A stretch of DNA of 64,000 bases from Lunularia cruciata. Taxonomy: Eukaryota > Streptophyta > Marchantiopsida > Lunulariales > Lunulariaceae. Below, one piece after another: positions 21,211 to 31,928 of this stretch. Below the pieces are notes generated by a model that worked only from the letters and a program-made list of their open reading frames with translations, did not search any database and was not told where the DNA came from. The DNA lies in contig OX419756.1 of NCBI GenBank assembly GCA_948567375.1, positions 37,364,552-37,428,551 of the forward strand, in the 5' to 3' direction. The position numbers and the translations under genes were made by a program. Every line of letters starts with the position of its first letter. Positions within the stretch are counted from its first letter, which is position 1.

Positions 21211-23783
21211 ATGTCGAGCAATTTTCCTTTGCCGTTGAGGAGTCATCTTGCAGGTGATCGGAGAAAGGGAAATAGAGTTGGACTTGTGTTAGTGCGCAAG
21301 GAGGAAGTTGCGAGAGTGAAATCAAGAGAAAGTGAGAAAGTAGAAGAGATGGGAGGAGGGAAGAAGAACTCCAAATTTGCAGTGAGAAATCATGCAATTC
21401 GGAGATTAGATGTGATAGCAAGGATCAAAGTCTTGAGCCAACTTCGGATCACCTTTCTGGCATGGAACTGGAGCGTGAGTTTTCCAGGATTCATGACAGA
21501 ATTCATCGAGAGTAAGTGTCTTGATGGACCTGAGGAAGAAGGAAAGAGAGGAAATCCGGCTCGCTGGACAGAGTCGGATTGGAGACTTGTACTCGAGAAG
21601 GAGGCAGGCTCGGAGCAGGGAGCCACGTTCTTGGGGAAAGGAGAGATAGCCCAAGAAACGCAGGAGGTGAGAGATGCCTTCTTGTCAAAAAGAACAAAGA
21701 ATGGGTATAAGGTTGAGAGCTACAAAGATCCTATCAAGAGGGGAATTCTGAGTGCTCTCATGGCAATCTTGAAGCCAAAGAGAACGACTTATGTGATGAA
21801 ACACCAAGCGGTGTTCTTCCATAAGTTTTTTGCAGGAGAACCTATCAATTAGGCGAGGTGTTTTCATGGGAGAACAAGGTAGATGTGTGGAATTTGCGGG
21901 ATAAGTTTCCTCCACATTACATTGTGCCGTTTGCAGCACACTTCTACCTTGGGCTCAATCTATTGACCTTGGCGGAGCGGAATCGGATGGTGTCGCACTT
22001 CCATTTGGATGTGCGAAAGGAGGTGGATGTCGAGGAGCAGCAATATATTCTCCAAATCCGGAGCACGGACGACTACTACACGAAGACAGGAAAGAACGTG
22101 GAGGTCATAGTAAGTACCCTGACAAAGAAGAGGAGTCGGCAAGGAGAAGCCAAAGAAAGCAAGAAGCCTCGGAAGATGCAGAGAAGTAACCCGAGGTGAA
22201 GTATGGTGGTGATTGTGTCGGAAGATGAAGACTTAGAAGGCAAGGCAGAGCTCTGGACGGAGGACTCGGAACATGAGGAGGAACCTGAACTGACATTGTA
22301 GAGTGGAGATACGAGCAGTGACAATTAAGAAGGAGGAGAGATGACATCGGCGCCAGCGGCTAATGAGGCAGATGAAGAAGTGCAAGTCGAGGTGGAAGCC
22401 AAAGATAACTCGCCGTTGGAAGACAAAGTTCCGGTGGCCGAGGAAAAGAAGATTGCAGTGCAGCAAGGAGTTCGCTCCCAACGTAAGGCAAAGTGTGAAG
22501 TAGGGCCGAGTAGAGGGAAGGAAGAGGTAGAAGAAAGCTCGGGTAGTGAGGCATCAATCCCAATACAAAGACTCCAGAAAAGAAGGCGAGTATCAGGAGC
22601 ACACGAGGAGAAAAGAGAGACCACTCCACGGGAGGAAGTAGTTGCTAGTGATGGAGTCGATTACCTGCGAGAGGTAGTGTGCCCATTGTTGGTGAAGTTG
22701 GAGCACAAGAAGAAGGAGATGCAGTCAACTTGTCCAGAGGTGAAGACTGTTTTGCAAGTCCTATTGAGATTAGAGGAAGAGAACTCGGAGTTGAAGAGAG
22801 GTATAACTCGAGGTGAGGAGGAGAGAGAAGTACTACGAGCAAAGGCAGTAGAGCGAAGTCAGGTAATTGAAGACCTGAAGAGAGAAGTAAATTATCGAGA
22901 GGATCTTGTGAGGAAGAGTGACATAGCAAGGGAAAGACAGGTAGCTCAATTTGAAATCTTGAAGCAGCAGTTTGCTGATTCAAGAGTAGAACTTATCCAT
23001 GCTATGGCGAGGGTAGCAGCGAAGGATCAAGAGCTCGATAGAGTGATGGAGAGTATGGAGGAGAAGAAGCAACTCTGGCAAAGAGAGTTGTCTGCGCGGT
23101 ATAAAGAAGAAGACCAATTACGAGAATTACTTCGTAATCAGGAAGAGAAAGTTGTACAGAAGGAGAAGGAGAAGGAGATGGTGGAGGCCGAATTCAAGGT
23201 AGAGTTGGAGATGTACCAAGAGGAATAGCTTGCAGATCGGGAACGAGAACGGAAGACAAGGCTGGAGCCATTGAAGGAGATAGTCCTCAAGGTGAATGCG
23301 ATGTTAAGTACAGAAGCCAGCGTTCAAATTGAAGAACCACAACTGCACGAGTTTAAACTGTTGGTGCAGGAGACGAGGCGAAGACAAGCGAAAGACACCG
23401 AGATGAATGCCTTGTTAATAAAACTAAGAACTCGTGTAGACAGAAAGGTGTTAGAGGAAGAGGATAACATTTCAATTAGATTAGACTTAGTGAAAATAGA
23501 GTTAGAAAAACTTTGGAAGGATGTTAGAGCAAAACCCAAAGTAGATAACATAGGAGTCCAAATGTCTTTGGAGTTACCATCAGAGACATTAGAGAAGAGT
23601 GGGTCGGGAGATAAGGAGTTAGATAGATTACCCCCTAGTGAAATTTCAGATCAGGAAAGAGAATTGCTGGATCTGGTAGGAGAAGTAGGAGATCTGAAAC
23701 CCGAGGAAAAAGTGATAGGAAGTAAGATTACTTTGGGTTTGGGTTTGAAAGCCGATGACAAAGTAGACATCGGATCGGATTAG
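21211..23783 (+). pseudogene. LTR-encoded coiled-coil protein, most complete A copy
   Basis: About 857 codons from the ATG shared by A copies (MSSNFPLPLRSHLAGD) to VDIGSD. Residues about 45-290 form a conserved, W/F-rich domain: LAWNW, WTESDW, TFLGKGE, NGYKVESYKDP, AVFFHKFFAGEPIN, HYIVPFAAHFYLGLNLL and EEQQYILQI. Residues 290-470 are an acidic, serine-rich linker with basic patches. Residues about 490-735 are a long coiled coil (KLEHKKKEMQ, LEEENSELKR, MESMEEKKQLWQREL). The last 120 residues hold LWKDVRAKP and VDIGSD. Lesions are few: TGG to TAG near 21850 and 23227, CAG to TAG and a one-base loss near 21890, and stops near 22197 and 22300. I recognise no known family; it is not Gag, Pol or a transposase. 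Confidence 0.75.
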
Positions 23784-23898
23784 TAACATATTTGAGATTT
23801 GAAGAGGTAGATATGAAGAGGTGCATTGTTAATTTGGATATGCAGGTTAGAACAGTTTAGGTAGAACGGTATAGTTGTTAGAACTGTCGATTGCTTCA

Positions 23899-23907
23899 CT
23901 ATTTAAG
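23899..23907 (+). promoter_or_regulatory. Candidate LTR core promoter before the 3' module
   Basis: CTATTTAAG precedes the strongly conserved 3' module shared by subfamilies A, B and C. It is found at the same place in other copies (for example 28685, 46095). It could drive the genomic RNA, which would make the last 650 or so bases R-U5. Assignment is by position only. Confidence 0.4.
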
Positions 23908-24576
23908 AATGGCATTTGTAGGAAAATGTTGTTCAGTGCTCATTATTTCTGAGAATAGATAAAGCAAAGTGATGTGAAGCAGTGCTCCTTGCTTGAGCTT
24001 GATTCTGAGTATCAACTTCGTGTCTATGTTTGTGAGTGTTTAGAGAAATTCAAAGTGCAAGTCAGAGTGCTTGTTGGATGTTGGATTCCGCAGCCTTGAT
24101 CTTCATTTTGTGTGTTTGATCCTGAGTGAAGTGCAATCAAAGCAATGCCTTGACAGATCTGAGAGGAATTGTAGTGTTGGTAGTATTCTGCATTTGTGAG
24201 TGTAGTGCGAAGTTGATGTGAAGCAATTTTGATTGAGGAAGTTGTGCCTTCAGTGGAGGGGTGGAACACAATTCTGAGGCGAAGTCGTTTTGTAGTGAAG
24301 TGTTGTTTTCAGGAGAGCCTGAATCATCACAATCAAGATTGTTTGGAAAGATTTGATGGAGTTGTGATTAAGGAGTGTGAATTTGAGACAAGACCACGAG
24401 TCTGTGCTTGTTACTCTCTTTTGGGTGTGGTTTCTACCTGAGAGATTAAAGACGCAACCAAGAAGAACTGAAATTGTTACTTTGCTTTGTATTTGACCAA
24501 TTCTGACTTGTATCTTTGCGGGAACAAACTTTACTTACCTGATTACCGCAAAAGTGATATTTGCCGGGTTGTCATA

Positions 24577-26361
24577 GTCAACCCTTCATCTTTCTCTCAA
24601 AACTCCTGCAAACTTCTCCTTCAAAAAACTCCTTTGTCATTTCCCAAAAAGCCCTACTGTCAGCCCTTCATCTTTCTCTCATAACTCTTGCAAACTTTTC
24701 CTTTGAAAACTCCTCTGTCATTTCCCAAAAAGCCCTACTATCAGCCCTTCATCTTTCTCTCAAAACTCTTGCAAACTTCTCCTTCAAAAAACTCCTCCAT
24801 CATTTCCCGAAAGAACCCTACTATCATTTCCCGAAAGCCCTTTGTTTCTCTCAAAGACTCCTGCAAACTTCTCCTTTGAAAACCTCCTCTGTCATTTCTC
24901 CTCAACTCCTAGAAAACATTGTTGCTTCAAAGAACCTCTTGTCACTTCCCAAAATCCCACTATCAGCCCTTTGTTTCTCTACAAAACTCCTTCTGTCCAC
25001 CCATCAACTCTTGGAAAACATTGATGCTTTGAAAAACCTCTTGTCACTTCCCAAAATCCCACTGTCAGCCCTCTGTTTTCTCTCAAAAATCCTGCAAACT
25101 TCTCCTTCCAAAACTCCTCTGTCATTTCCCAAAAGAACCCTACTGTCATTTCCCAAAAAGCCCAACTGTCAGCCCTTCATCTTTCTCTCAAAACTCCTGC
25201 AAACTTCTCCTTTGACAAACTCCTCTGTCATTTCCCAAAATAACCCTTTTGTCATTTCCTGAAAGCCCTTTGTTTCTCTTGAAAACTCTTGCAAACTTCT
25301 CCTTTGAAAAACTCCTCTGTCATTTCCCCTCAACTCCTGGAAAACATTGCTGCTTCAAAGAACCTCTTGTCACTTCCCAAAATCCCACTATCATCCCTTT
25401 GTTTCTCTTGAAAACTCCTTCTGTCCATCCATCAACTCTTAGAAAACATTGCTGCTTTGAAAAACCTCTTGTCACTTCCCAAAATCCCACTGTCAGCCCT
25501 CTATTTTCTCTTAAAACTCTTGCAAACTTCTCCTTCCAAAACTCCTCTGTCATTTCCCGAAAGAACCCTATTGTCATTTCCCAAAAGCCCTCTGTTTCTC
25601 TCAAAAACTCCTGCAAACTTCTCCTACTAAAAACTCCTTTGTCATTTCCCCTCAACTCCTGGAAAACATTGTTGCTTCAAAAAACCTCTTGTTACTTCCC
25701 GAAATCCCATTGTCAGCCCTCTGTTTCTCTCAAAAACTCCTTCTGTCCACCCATCAACTCCTAAAAAGCATTGCTGCTTCAAAAAACCTCTTGTCACTTC
25801 CCAAAATCCCACTGTCAGCCCTCTGTTTTCTCTCAAAACTCCTGCAAACTTCTCCTTTCAAAACTCCTCTGTCATTTCCCGAAAGAACCCTACTGTCATT
25901 TCCCTAAAAGCCCATTGTCATCCCTTCATCTTTCTCTCAAAACTCTTGCAAACTTCTCCTTTGAAAAACTCCTCGGTCATTTCCCGAAAGAACTCTATTG
26001 TCATTACAGAAAGCCCTCTGTTTCTCTCAAAAACTCATGCAAACTTCTCCATCAAAAAACTCCTTTTTCATTTCCACTCAACTCCTAGAAAACATTGCTG
26101 CTTCAAAAAACCTCTTGTCACTTCCCTAAATCCCACAATCATCCCTCTATTTCTCTTGAAAACTCCTTCTGTCCATCCATCAACTCTTAGAAAACATTGC
26201 TGCTTTGAAAAACCTCTTGTCACTTCCCCAAATCCCACTGTCAGCCCTCTGTTTTCTCTCAAAACTCCTGCAAACTTCTCCTTTGAAAAAAACCTCTGTC
26301 CTTTTCTGAAAGAACCCTCTTCTCAAAAATTTCCTACTCAGTTCTTTTGCTCTTCCCCAAA
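24577..26361. repeat. R tandem array, second block
   Basis: Continuation of the array after the solo A LTR, about 1.8 kb, same two modules in irregular alternation. Together with 20059-20791 the array is about 2.5 kb, versus about 1.4 kb in R copy 2. Confidence 0.85.
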
Positions 26362-26613
26362 TTCTTGAGACCTCCCATAACATAGTAATACTCCAATAGT
26401 TAAGTGACAAGCCAGATACCGTGAGCTTATGTAACATTAAAAAAAATCCACCACTCAATTTCCTCTCTTCCTTAACAGAAGAGAAAATCCTTGAGCTTAT
26501 AGGAACACAAAGCAACTACCGGTTTCACCATAACATAAACCCTTGAGTTCACTAACATGAAAACTTTCACCAAACGGCACCAATACTATGTGTAAATTAT
26601 TTTCCCAATGACA
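26362..26613. other. R 3' unique segment (copy 1)
   Basis: About 250 bp ('ttcttgagacctcccataac' to 'cccaatgaca') almost collinear with 61524-61777. On the minus strand it would start TGTCATTGGG. No domain is recognised. Confidence 0.6.
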
Positions 26614-26617
26614 ACGC

Positions 26618-27476
26618 TGCACCTTGTAAGACTTGATGTTGCAGGTCTACTTCATCCGGAGTAGCAATGTGGCTTCATCGTTGATAGGGTTTGTAGGCAC
26701 TAGTGCCTCTCCAAGTACTTCAGTTGTAAGTATTGGGTTTGAGACGGCTTTTCTTCTTGCATGGCTTGATCGTTCTTGAGGATCTGCACTTGACTTTGTA
26801 ATGCCTCCATGGTCATCTTAATCTCTCAAAATTCATTCAACATCCCTTGCATTCCTTGCACCAGCTCTTGCAATTGTGGATCCATGGTTCTTACAACACT
26901 CAATTGCTAATGTCTACTTCAATACAGAGTCAATATGGTCACTCTGGAAGGCATAAAAACTATTGGAACTACCATTGGGACCTCAAAAGCTATCACTCAT
27001 TGATAATACTCCTTGCCAAAATTCTTAACCACAAAATCTCTAAACATCACTTTTGGTCTCACTACATAACGGATTTCTACCTAAGTGTTGAAAGGGAGAA
27101 GATTTTGGACATTCACATCCATATCATCATAATAGAATGTAGATTGTCAAATCCCATTCTCTGTCATATATCACCACAATTAGAATCACCGGATTTGGTG
27201 AGTTTATCACCCTGTCCAAGAATTCTGCACCAAAGTGATGAACTAGCAATACCCTCATTTGCTCACGCTGAATGTACATAACCTTGATGTGGAATGGATT
27301 TGGGAATGGAAAGCTAGGTGTGGGAAATTGTCCTCCTGGTGTATCCATCCCATCTGCTCTTTAAAGTCCTTCTTAAGTCTCGCAATTACTGTATGTTCTC
27401 CACCTCAAATTACTTAATTTTAGTAGTTTGTGCTCTTCCAAGAGGGGTGATCCACTCTCTTGGACTGAGATACTTG
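26618..27476 (-). pseudogene. D leader and gag N-terminus
   Basis: After the PBS the minus strand has a decayed leader containing a 73-codon frame (27348-27127). It then reaches an ATG at 26884 giving MDPQLQELVQGMQGMLNEF and EALQSQVQILKND, a typical coiled gag N-terminus. Stops follow before the frame is cut by R at 26618. It continues at 13509. Confidence 0.6.
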
Positions 27477-27488
27477 CTCTGATACCAT
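27477..27488 (-). promoter_or_regulatory. D primer-binding site
   Basis: The minus strand reads TGGTATCAGAGC one base after the LTR end (plus strand gctctgatacca), the classic PBS complementary to initiator tRNA-Met. Confidence 0.9.
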
Positions 27489-27887
27489 TGTAATACTCCA
27501 AGGACAGGAGAAGAGAGAAAACACAGACTTCACACTCAAACATTCGATGCTCCAAAGGAGCACCTTCTCTTTATTATATAGACAAAGAGGATCTCTTCCA
27601 AGGAAGCTCTACCATAGGATTAGATACATAGATATGTGACATGTCAGCAAGCTCTACCCTTGGATTACTTACTTGGATGGGTGGCATGTTAGTCTAGGTC
27701 CTATCTAGCTAGTCAAACAAGCTTTGACTGGAGGGAATCTTTTAGGGAATCTTTTAGAGAATCTTCATGTAGGAGTCTCAGAATCATGTAAGGTACCATT
27801 GGAAAGCTCTCAACAAGACAACCTAGGGGGAAGGGAGGGAAAATGTATAGATTCCTCCCCCCAACGGAGGAGAGGCCAGCCTTTCCT

Positions 27888-27920
<33 letters not shown>

Positions 27921-28252
27921 TAATCTACACATTTTTAGGCCTCCAAAATTGCCTTCAAAGATTTCAAGCATTTTTTGGTTCCTATGTTATTAGTAGAAAT
28001 CCCCTTTTGGTGATACCTCTTTCTGATCTGTTTAGTCCATCATGTGTTACATACTTCTAGATGTTACCAAACCATATGTCTATCTATTGGTTCTAAAGTT
28101 CTCAAGTCCATTTTGGTTTCTGCCCTATTAGTAGAAGTACTCTTTCGTGATACTTCTATCTGATCTATTTCAACCATCATGTATAACATCATTCTAGATG
28201 TTACCAAACCAAATTTCACATCTAGATCATATGGCTAGCTCTTGGTATTACA
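27489..28252 (-). mobile_element. D 5' LTR
   Basis: 764 bp, pair of 7829-8562, TGTAATACTCC to GGTATTACA, with the same internal duplication. It carries a 28-base G run (27893-27920) where the partner has gggagggaggagg. The LTRs are clearly diverged, so insertion is old. Confidence 0.87.
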
Positions 28253-29356
28253 AAGATAATATCACAATTTGATTACACTTAGTGAAATTAGAAATAGATA
28301 AACTTTAGAAGGATGTAAGAGTGAAGCCCAAAGTAAATGACAAAGGAGTACAAATATCTTTGGAGGTACCATCGTAGATATTAGAGAAGAGTGGGTAGAG
28401 AGATAACAAGTTAGATAGATTACTTGCTAGTGGAATTGTAGATCAGGATGAAGAAGTAATAGAATTGGTAGAGGAATTATGAGTTATGGAACCCAAAGAC
28501 AGTAGTAGTAAGGTTACTTTGGGATTGGGATTGAAAGCCTAGGAAGAAGTAGACATTGGATCAGAGTAGTAAAAGTTTTGAGATCTGAAGAGGCAGATAT
28601 GAAGAGGTGCATTTTCATTTTGGATCTTTACGTTAGAAGGGTTGTTAGGAAACGGTATAGTTGTTAGTAATTGTCATTTGCTTCACTATTTAAAGGTGGC
28701 ATTTGCAGTCATATGTTGTTCAGTGCTCAAAATTTCTAAGAATAGATAAAGCAAAGTGTTGTGAAGTAGTGCTCGTTGTTTGAGCTTAATTCCAAGGGTC
28801 AACTTTGTGTGTGTTTGTGAGTTTGTGGAGAAATTCAAGTTCAAATCAATGTGTTTGTTGGATGTTCGATTCCACAGCCTTGATCTTCATTTTGTGTGTT
28901 TGATCCTGAGTGAAGTGCAATTGAAGCAATGCCTTGATAGATCTAAGAGGAATTGTAGTGTTGGTAGTATTTTGCATTTGTGAGTGCAGCGTAGACTTGA
29001 TGTGAAGCAATTTCAATCAAGGAAGTTGTGCCTTTAGTGGAGGGGTGGAACACAATTCTGAGTCAAAGTCATTGTAGTGAAGTGTTGTTTTTGGGAGAGC
29101 CTAAATCATCACAATCAAGATTGTTTGAAAATATTTGATAGAGTTGTGGTTAAGAAGTGTTAATTCATGACAAGATTGTGAATTGGTGCTTGTACTCTCT
29201 TCTATGTGTGGTTTCTACTTGCAAGACTAAAGACGCAACCAAGAAGAAATAAATTGTTACTTTGCTTCATATTTGACCAATTTTGAATCGTATCTCTATG
29301 GGAACTAACTTTACTTCCTTGATTACCACAAAAGTGATATTTGTCGGGTTGTCATA
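28253..29356 (+). mobile_element. E1 5' LTR, right part
   Basis: Resumes after D with the C-terminus of the LTR gene (stops near 28376 and 28400; ends VDIGSE at 28567). The conserved 3' module follows, ending GTCGGGTTGTCATA at 29356. The PBS follows eight bases later, which identifies this end as the inner end of a 5' LTR. Confidence 0.85.
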
Positions 29357-29363
29357 TGATTTT

Positions 29364-29382
29364 TGGTGCTGTTGCCGGGGAT
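29364..29382 (+). promoter_or_regulatory. E1 primer-binding site
   Basis: TGGTGCTGTTGCCGGGGAT matches the 3' end complement of plant tRNA-Asp (TGGCGCCGTTGCCGGGGAT) at 17 of 19 positions. Both differences are C to T at CpG, as expected from deamination of methylated cytosine. Confidence 0.88.
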
Positions 29383-30079
29383 ACAAATCTCGGAAGTGGA
29401 AGAATACAAAGCCAATTTCAAACTAGGCTATTAAACCAATATGAATGTCCGCATTAAGAGAACAATAGGAAGAGAGAGTTCAAAGACAAACATTGCAACA
29501 TGAAGAAGAAGAGCGTCTGAAGCTCCAATCTACTCTTGATTAAACCAAGCGCAAGGCATTGAACTTTCAACTTCTTCATGAAGTGTAAGAAGTCTTGCGA
29601 GAAACTTGACTAAAAGAAAAGGCAAAGGCGGTTGGCAAGGCTACTTTGCATCCCCATCTTCCAAGAAGAAGAAAGATTCAAGTGGGCAGACATATTCTCT
29701 ACGACCTAGTACATTGACTTCCTGTAAAGTTCTAAAGGAAGTTGCATTTCTAAAGAACTTTGTTCAAGAAAAGACAACATGAACATTAATGAAAGAAGAA
29801 TGTCAACACCTTCTACATATGATTTCTTAGTTGTCTCAAAGGAATCTTGAAGATCACTCCAAAGGTGTTGAGCTTGATTCTCTCATTCCGGTTGAAATTG
29901 ACACACTCAGAGAAGAAATTGTTGAGAAAGACTCTACTACAAACTTGACTAATTGGAACCCTTGGGCCAACAACACGGTGTCGATACCAATCAACCCTTT
30001 GGCTTTGTAAAGTTCAAACTTACCCCAGCCGATTCCACCAAGTCAAACGATGACTTTATTGCCTATCACCTGACACGCC
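29383..30079 (+). other. E1 leader / decayed gag 5' region
   Basis: No intact frame. Short coding-like pieces occur, such as a lysine/glutamate-rich stretch from 29441 (MNVRIKRTIG). It probably includes the gag N-terminus but is too decayed to place the start. Confidence 0.45.
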
Positions 30080-31273
30080 CATCAAAAATGTAAAGGGACA
30101 AAACAAGACAAAGACCTTGATGAATTCATCAAAGAATTCAAAGTCATCTCTATTGCCAACAAGGAACATGACTTGGCAGATTGTTTGCAAATTCTCCCAA
30201 GTTTGCTCTAAAAGAAAGCTCAAAGCTGGTACACCCATATCACTTAGAAGGGGTTTGTACTGGCAGACTGGGCAGACTTGAGAAAAAATGTCATGGAACG
30301 CTTCCGAGAAGTTGATTACAACACGAGTGTCTTTGCAGCACTCAATGATTTGGATAGAGGTAAGAAGGAGAAGTTGAGAGACTACTCTGAGCGGTTCATG
30401 GCGCTCTTGAATCGAGTCCCAAAGCAATCGGGGGTGGTGGGTTACTCTGATGCCCAAGCCATCACCTGGTTCCTAGGAGGACTCTCACTAAAGATTCAGA
30501 TCTATGAGGCGGCTCACTCTCACTCTGCCGGCAATCAAAGAAACCGGGAGAAGAAAGGCAAGAAGCCCAGAAGGAGAGCTTCTTGCAGTACATCCCCTTC
30601 TTTGGAGGAATCCTCCACGTCTTCAAGCTCTTCTTTGGAATCCAAAGAAGAATCAAAGCCAAGACAAGTACAAAGACGTGGGGGTAAGAAACCAGTGACA
30701 CCCTCAGCAAAGAGTGTACATAAGGCTGATACCAAGCTTGATGCTCTTATAAAAGAGTTTTTGGATTTTAAGATCCAGATGATTGGGGCAAAGGATAGAA
30801 GGAAGCCTCCATCATTTGGCAGATCCAATGTATGGTGCACCGCGTGTGGCAAATCAGGCCATGCAAACACGTAATGCAATACTCAGAATGCATTCTCGAT
30901 GCAGCAGAATGATTGGGTTCCAAGATGGAATCAGGAAGAGGAAGAGGAGGCGGTGTACCAAACACAAGAGGTACCACCTCAGGCAAGCACATCGTATAAA
31001 GGTCCAAGGTACGGACCAAGGGAGTATAACCCCAATGCTCCTCCATGAAGACCACCAATGAGCAACCAGAATCAACCTCAGAATATTGCACCTGGAGCAT
31101 GTTACAATTGTGGCTCGATGGAACTTTGGTCTCCAAACTATCCAGAGCCAAGAAGGCAAATTGTGTACATTCCTTTGCGTGGAAATTGCAAAGGATCGGG
31201 TCATATAGGCAACCAATGCCCTCATCCACCAAACCCAAAGCTGCCCTATAAAGTATGTACAGACCCTGGTTGA
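30080..31273 (+). pseudogene. E1 gag
   Basis: The Gag core begins near 30110 (DEFIKEFKVISIANKEHDL), continues with AQSWYTHI and W.DLR.NVMERFREVDY, and reaches SERFMALLNRVPKQSG and ITWFLGGLSLKIQ at 30480. Then comes a serine/lysine-rich linker and two cysteine clusters: CTACGKSGHANT-stop-C near 30840 and a long-spaced CYNCGS...GNCKGSGHIGNQC near 31100-31220. Stops near 30210, 30246, 30872 and 31046 break it. The double-knuckle layout resembles Athila/Tat gag. Confidence 0.7.
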
Positions 31274-31928
31274 GCGTGTAGCGCTTGAGGCGAAGGGTGA
31301 TACAGCTATAAATTGTATAACACTAAAGGAGGAAAGACCTCAAGAAGGAAGCCCGGCCTTAGAAGGAGAATGGCCAGACCTTGAAATTTTGAAGGTTGAG
31401 ACATTAGTAAGAAGTAAGAACACAAGTAAGAAGAAGCATAATCTTGAAGAACTAAGTACAACCTTGTTGTTTTCAAGGAAGGCAAAGAGGCTGTGCCCAA
31501 AGGAATCCCTTTTGCTAAGGAGGAAAAGATCCTAGCAAAAGCCAAAGCTAAAGCCTTGCAAAAAGAACTCAAGGAAGCAATACTCAGGACCCGAGACTTG
31601 AGTTTGGAGGAGGAGACAAAGACAAAGATGAAGCCTCCAGTTTTTCCGGCGGACATCCTATCCAAAGTGAAAGGTCTGATCCAAGCCAAGGTGGGCCAAC
31701 CTGAGGAACCTTGGGTTAAGACCACTAGTACTCCCATCACAATCATGAAGCATCTCGAAGTCAAATTTGGACATGGAGAGACTTTGAACCCAAAGCCAAA
31801 GGCAAAGACGGTGAAATTGGGAGAGGGTACCCTAATACGATATTGTAGTGGATTTAGTAGCCACAAATGCAAATATCATATTTAAGCAATTGTGGGAAGA
31901 CAATAAGCTATTGAAAAGGTAGCTGAAT
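31274..31928 (+). pseudogene. E1 gag-protease linker
   Basis: Contains a 130-codon frame from 31493 (MPKGIPFAKEEKILAKAKAK), lysine/glutamate-rich, with KPPVFPADILSKVKGLIQ. No domain is recognised; it occupies the place of the linker seen in related elements. Confidence 0.5.

Larger units (their letters stand above)
20797..24576 (+). mobile_element. Solo LTR, subfamily A, complete
   Basis: Best full-length copy, 3780 bp, TGTGGTGCCCAC to CCGGGTTGTCATA, with perfect 5 bp TSD GTCAA (20792-20796, 24577-24581). Layout is a U3-like 5' part of about 380 bp, a TATA-like box, the LTR gene (21211-23783), a second TATA-like CTATTTAAG (23899), then a conserved 3' module of about 670 bp. The two ends share no repeat with each other. 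The piece as a whole equals the LTRs of E1, so it is one very long solo LTR inserted in R's array. Confidence 0.88.
13514..26613 (+). mobile_element. R copy 1: TG...CA element with tandem array
   Basis: The outer parts match R copy 2 (58629-61777) along their length: a 5' unique part 13514-14110 and a 3' unique part about 26362-26613, with a tandem array between. Ends are TGTTGCGG...CCCAATGACA. Flanks are ACGT (13510-13513) and ACGC (26614-26617), a 4 bp TSD with one change. It sits in D gag. About 865 bp present in copy 2 (59253-60117) are missing here, and two insertions (F, solo A LTR) split the array. TG...CA ends with a short TSD point to a solo LTR of an unidentified element. Strand is arbitrary, since no coding or PBS fixes it. 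Confidence 0.65.
7829..28252 (-). mobile_element. D: chromovirus (Ty3/gypsy) in E1 5' LTR
   Basis: Complete but heavily interrupted element. Its LTRs are at 27489-28252 (5', minus strand) and 7829-8562 (3'). Ends are TGTAATAC...GTATTACA. TSD is AAGAC (7824-7828) and AAGAT (28253-28257), one C/T difference. The minus strand after the 5' LTR reads TGGTATCAGAGC, the standard initiator tRNA-Met PBS. Order is gag, protease, RT, RNase H, integrase, chromodomain, PPT, so it is a chromovirus. It is non-functional, with many stops and a changed RT catalytic motif. R lies in gag and a solo F LTR in the region before the chromodomain. Confidence 0.88.

Noticed and set aside
22341-23228. Host coiled-coil gene (myosin, kinesin or golgin type)
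   Set aside because: The same frame occurs many times inside LTR boundaries with TSDs, has no introns, and lacks motor or other host domains. The coil alone gives spurious similarity.
20797-24576. Terminal-inverted-repeat DNA transposon
   Set aside because: Ends TGTGGTGCCC and TGTGACAACC (reversed) are only weakly alike. The identical unit flanks a gypsy interior with PBS and PPT, so it is an LTR.
24561-25262. Open frame of 233 codons and others in the array (60850-61362, 25249-25764)
   Set aside because: They arise from a stop-poor tandem repeat, appear in several overlapping frames on both strands, and show no domain.
20059-26361. CRISPR-like or satellite array
   Set aside because: Modules are long, diverged and contiguous with no unique spacers. 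The context is an LTR-like element in a eukaryotic genome, so it is a minisatellite within R.
7829-28252. D as a Ty1/copia element because of its TGGTATCAGAGC PBS
   Set aside because: This PBS is also used by chromoviruses. Integrase after RNase H plus a chromodomain establish Ty3/gypsy.
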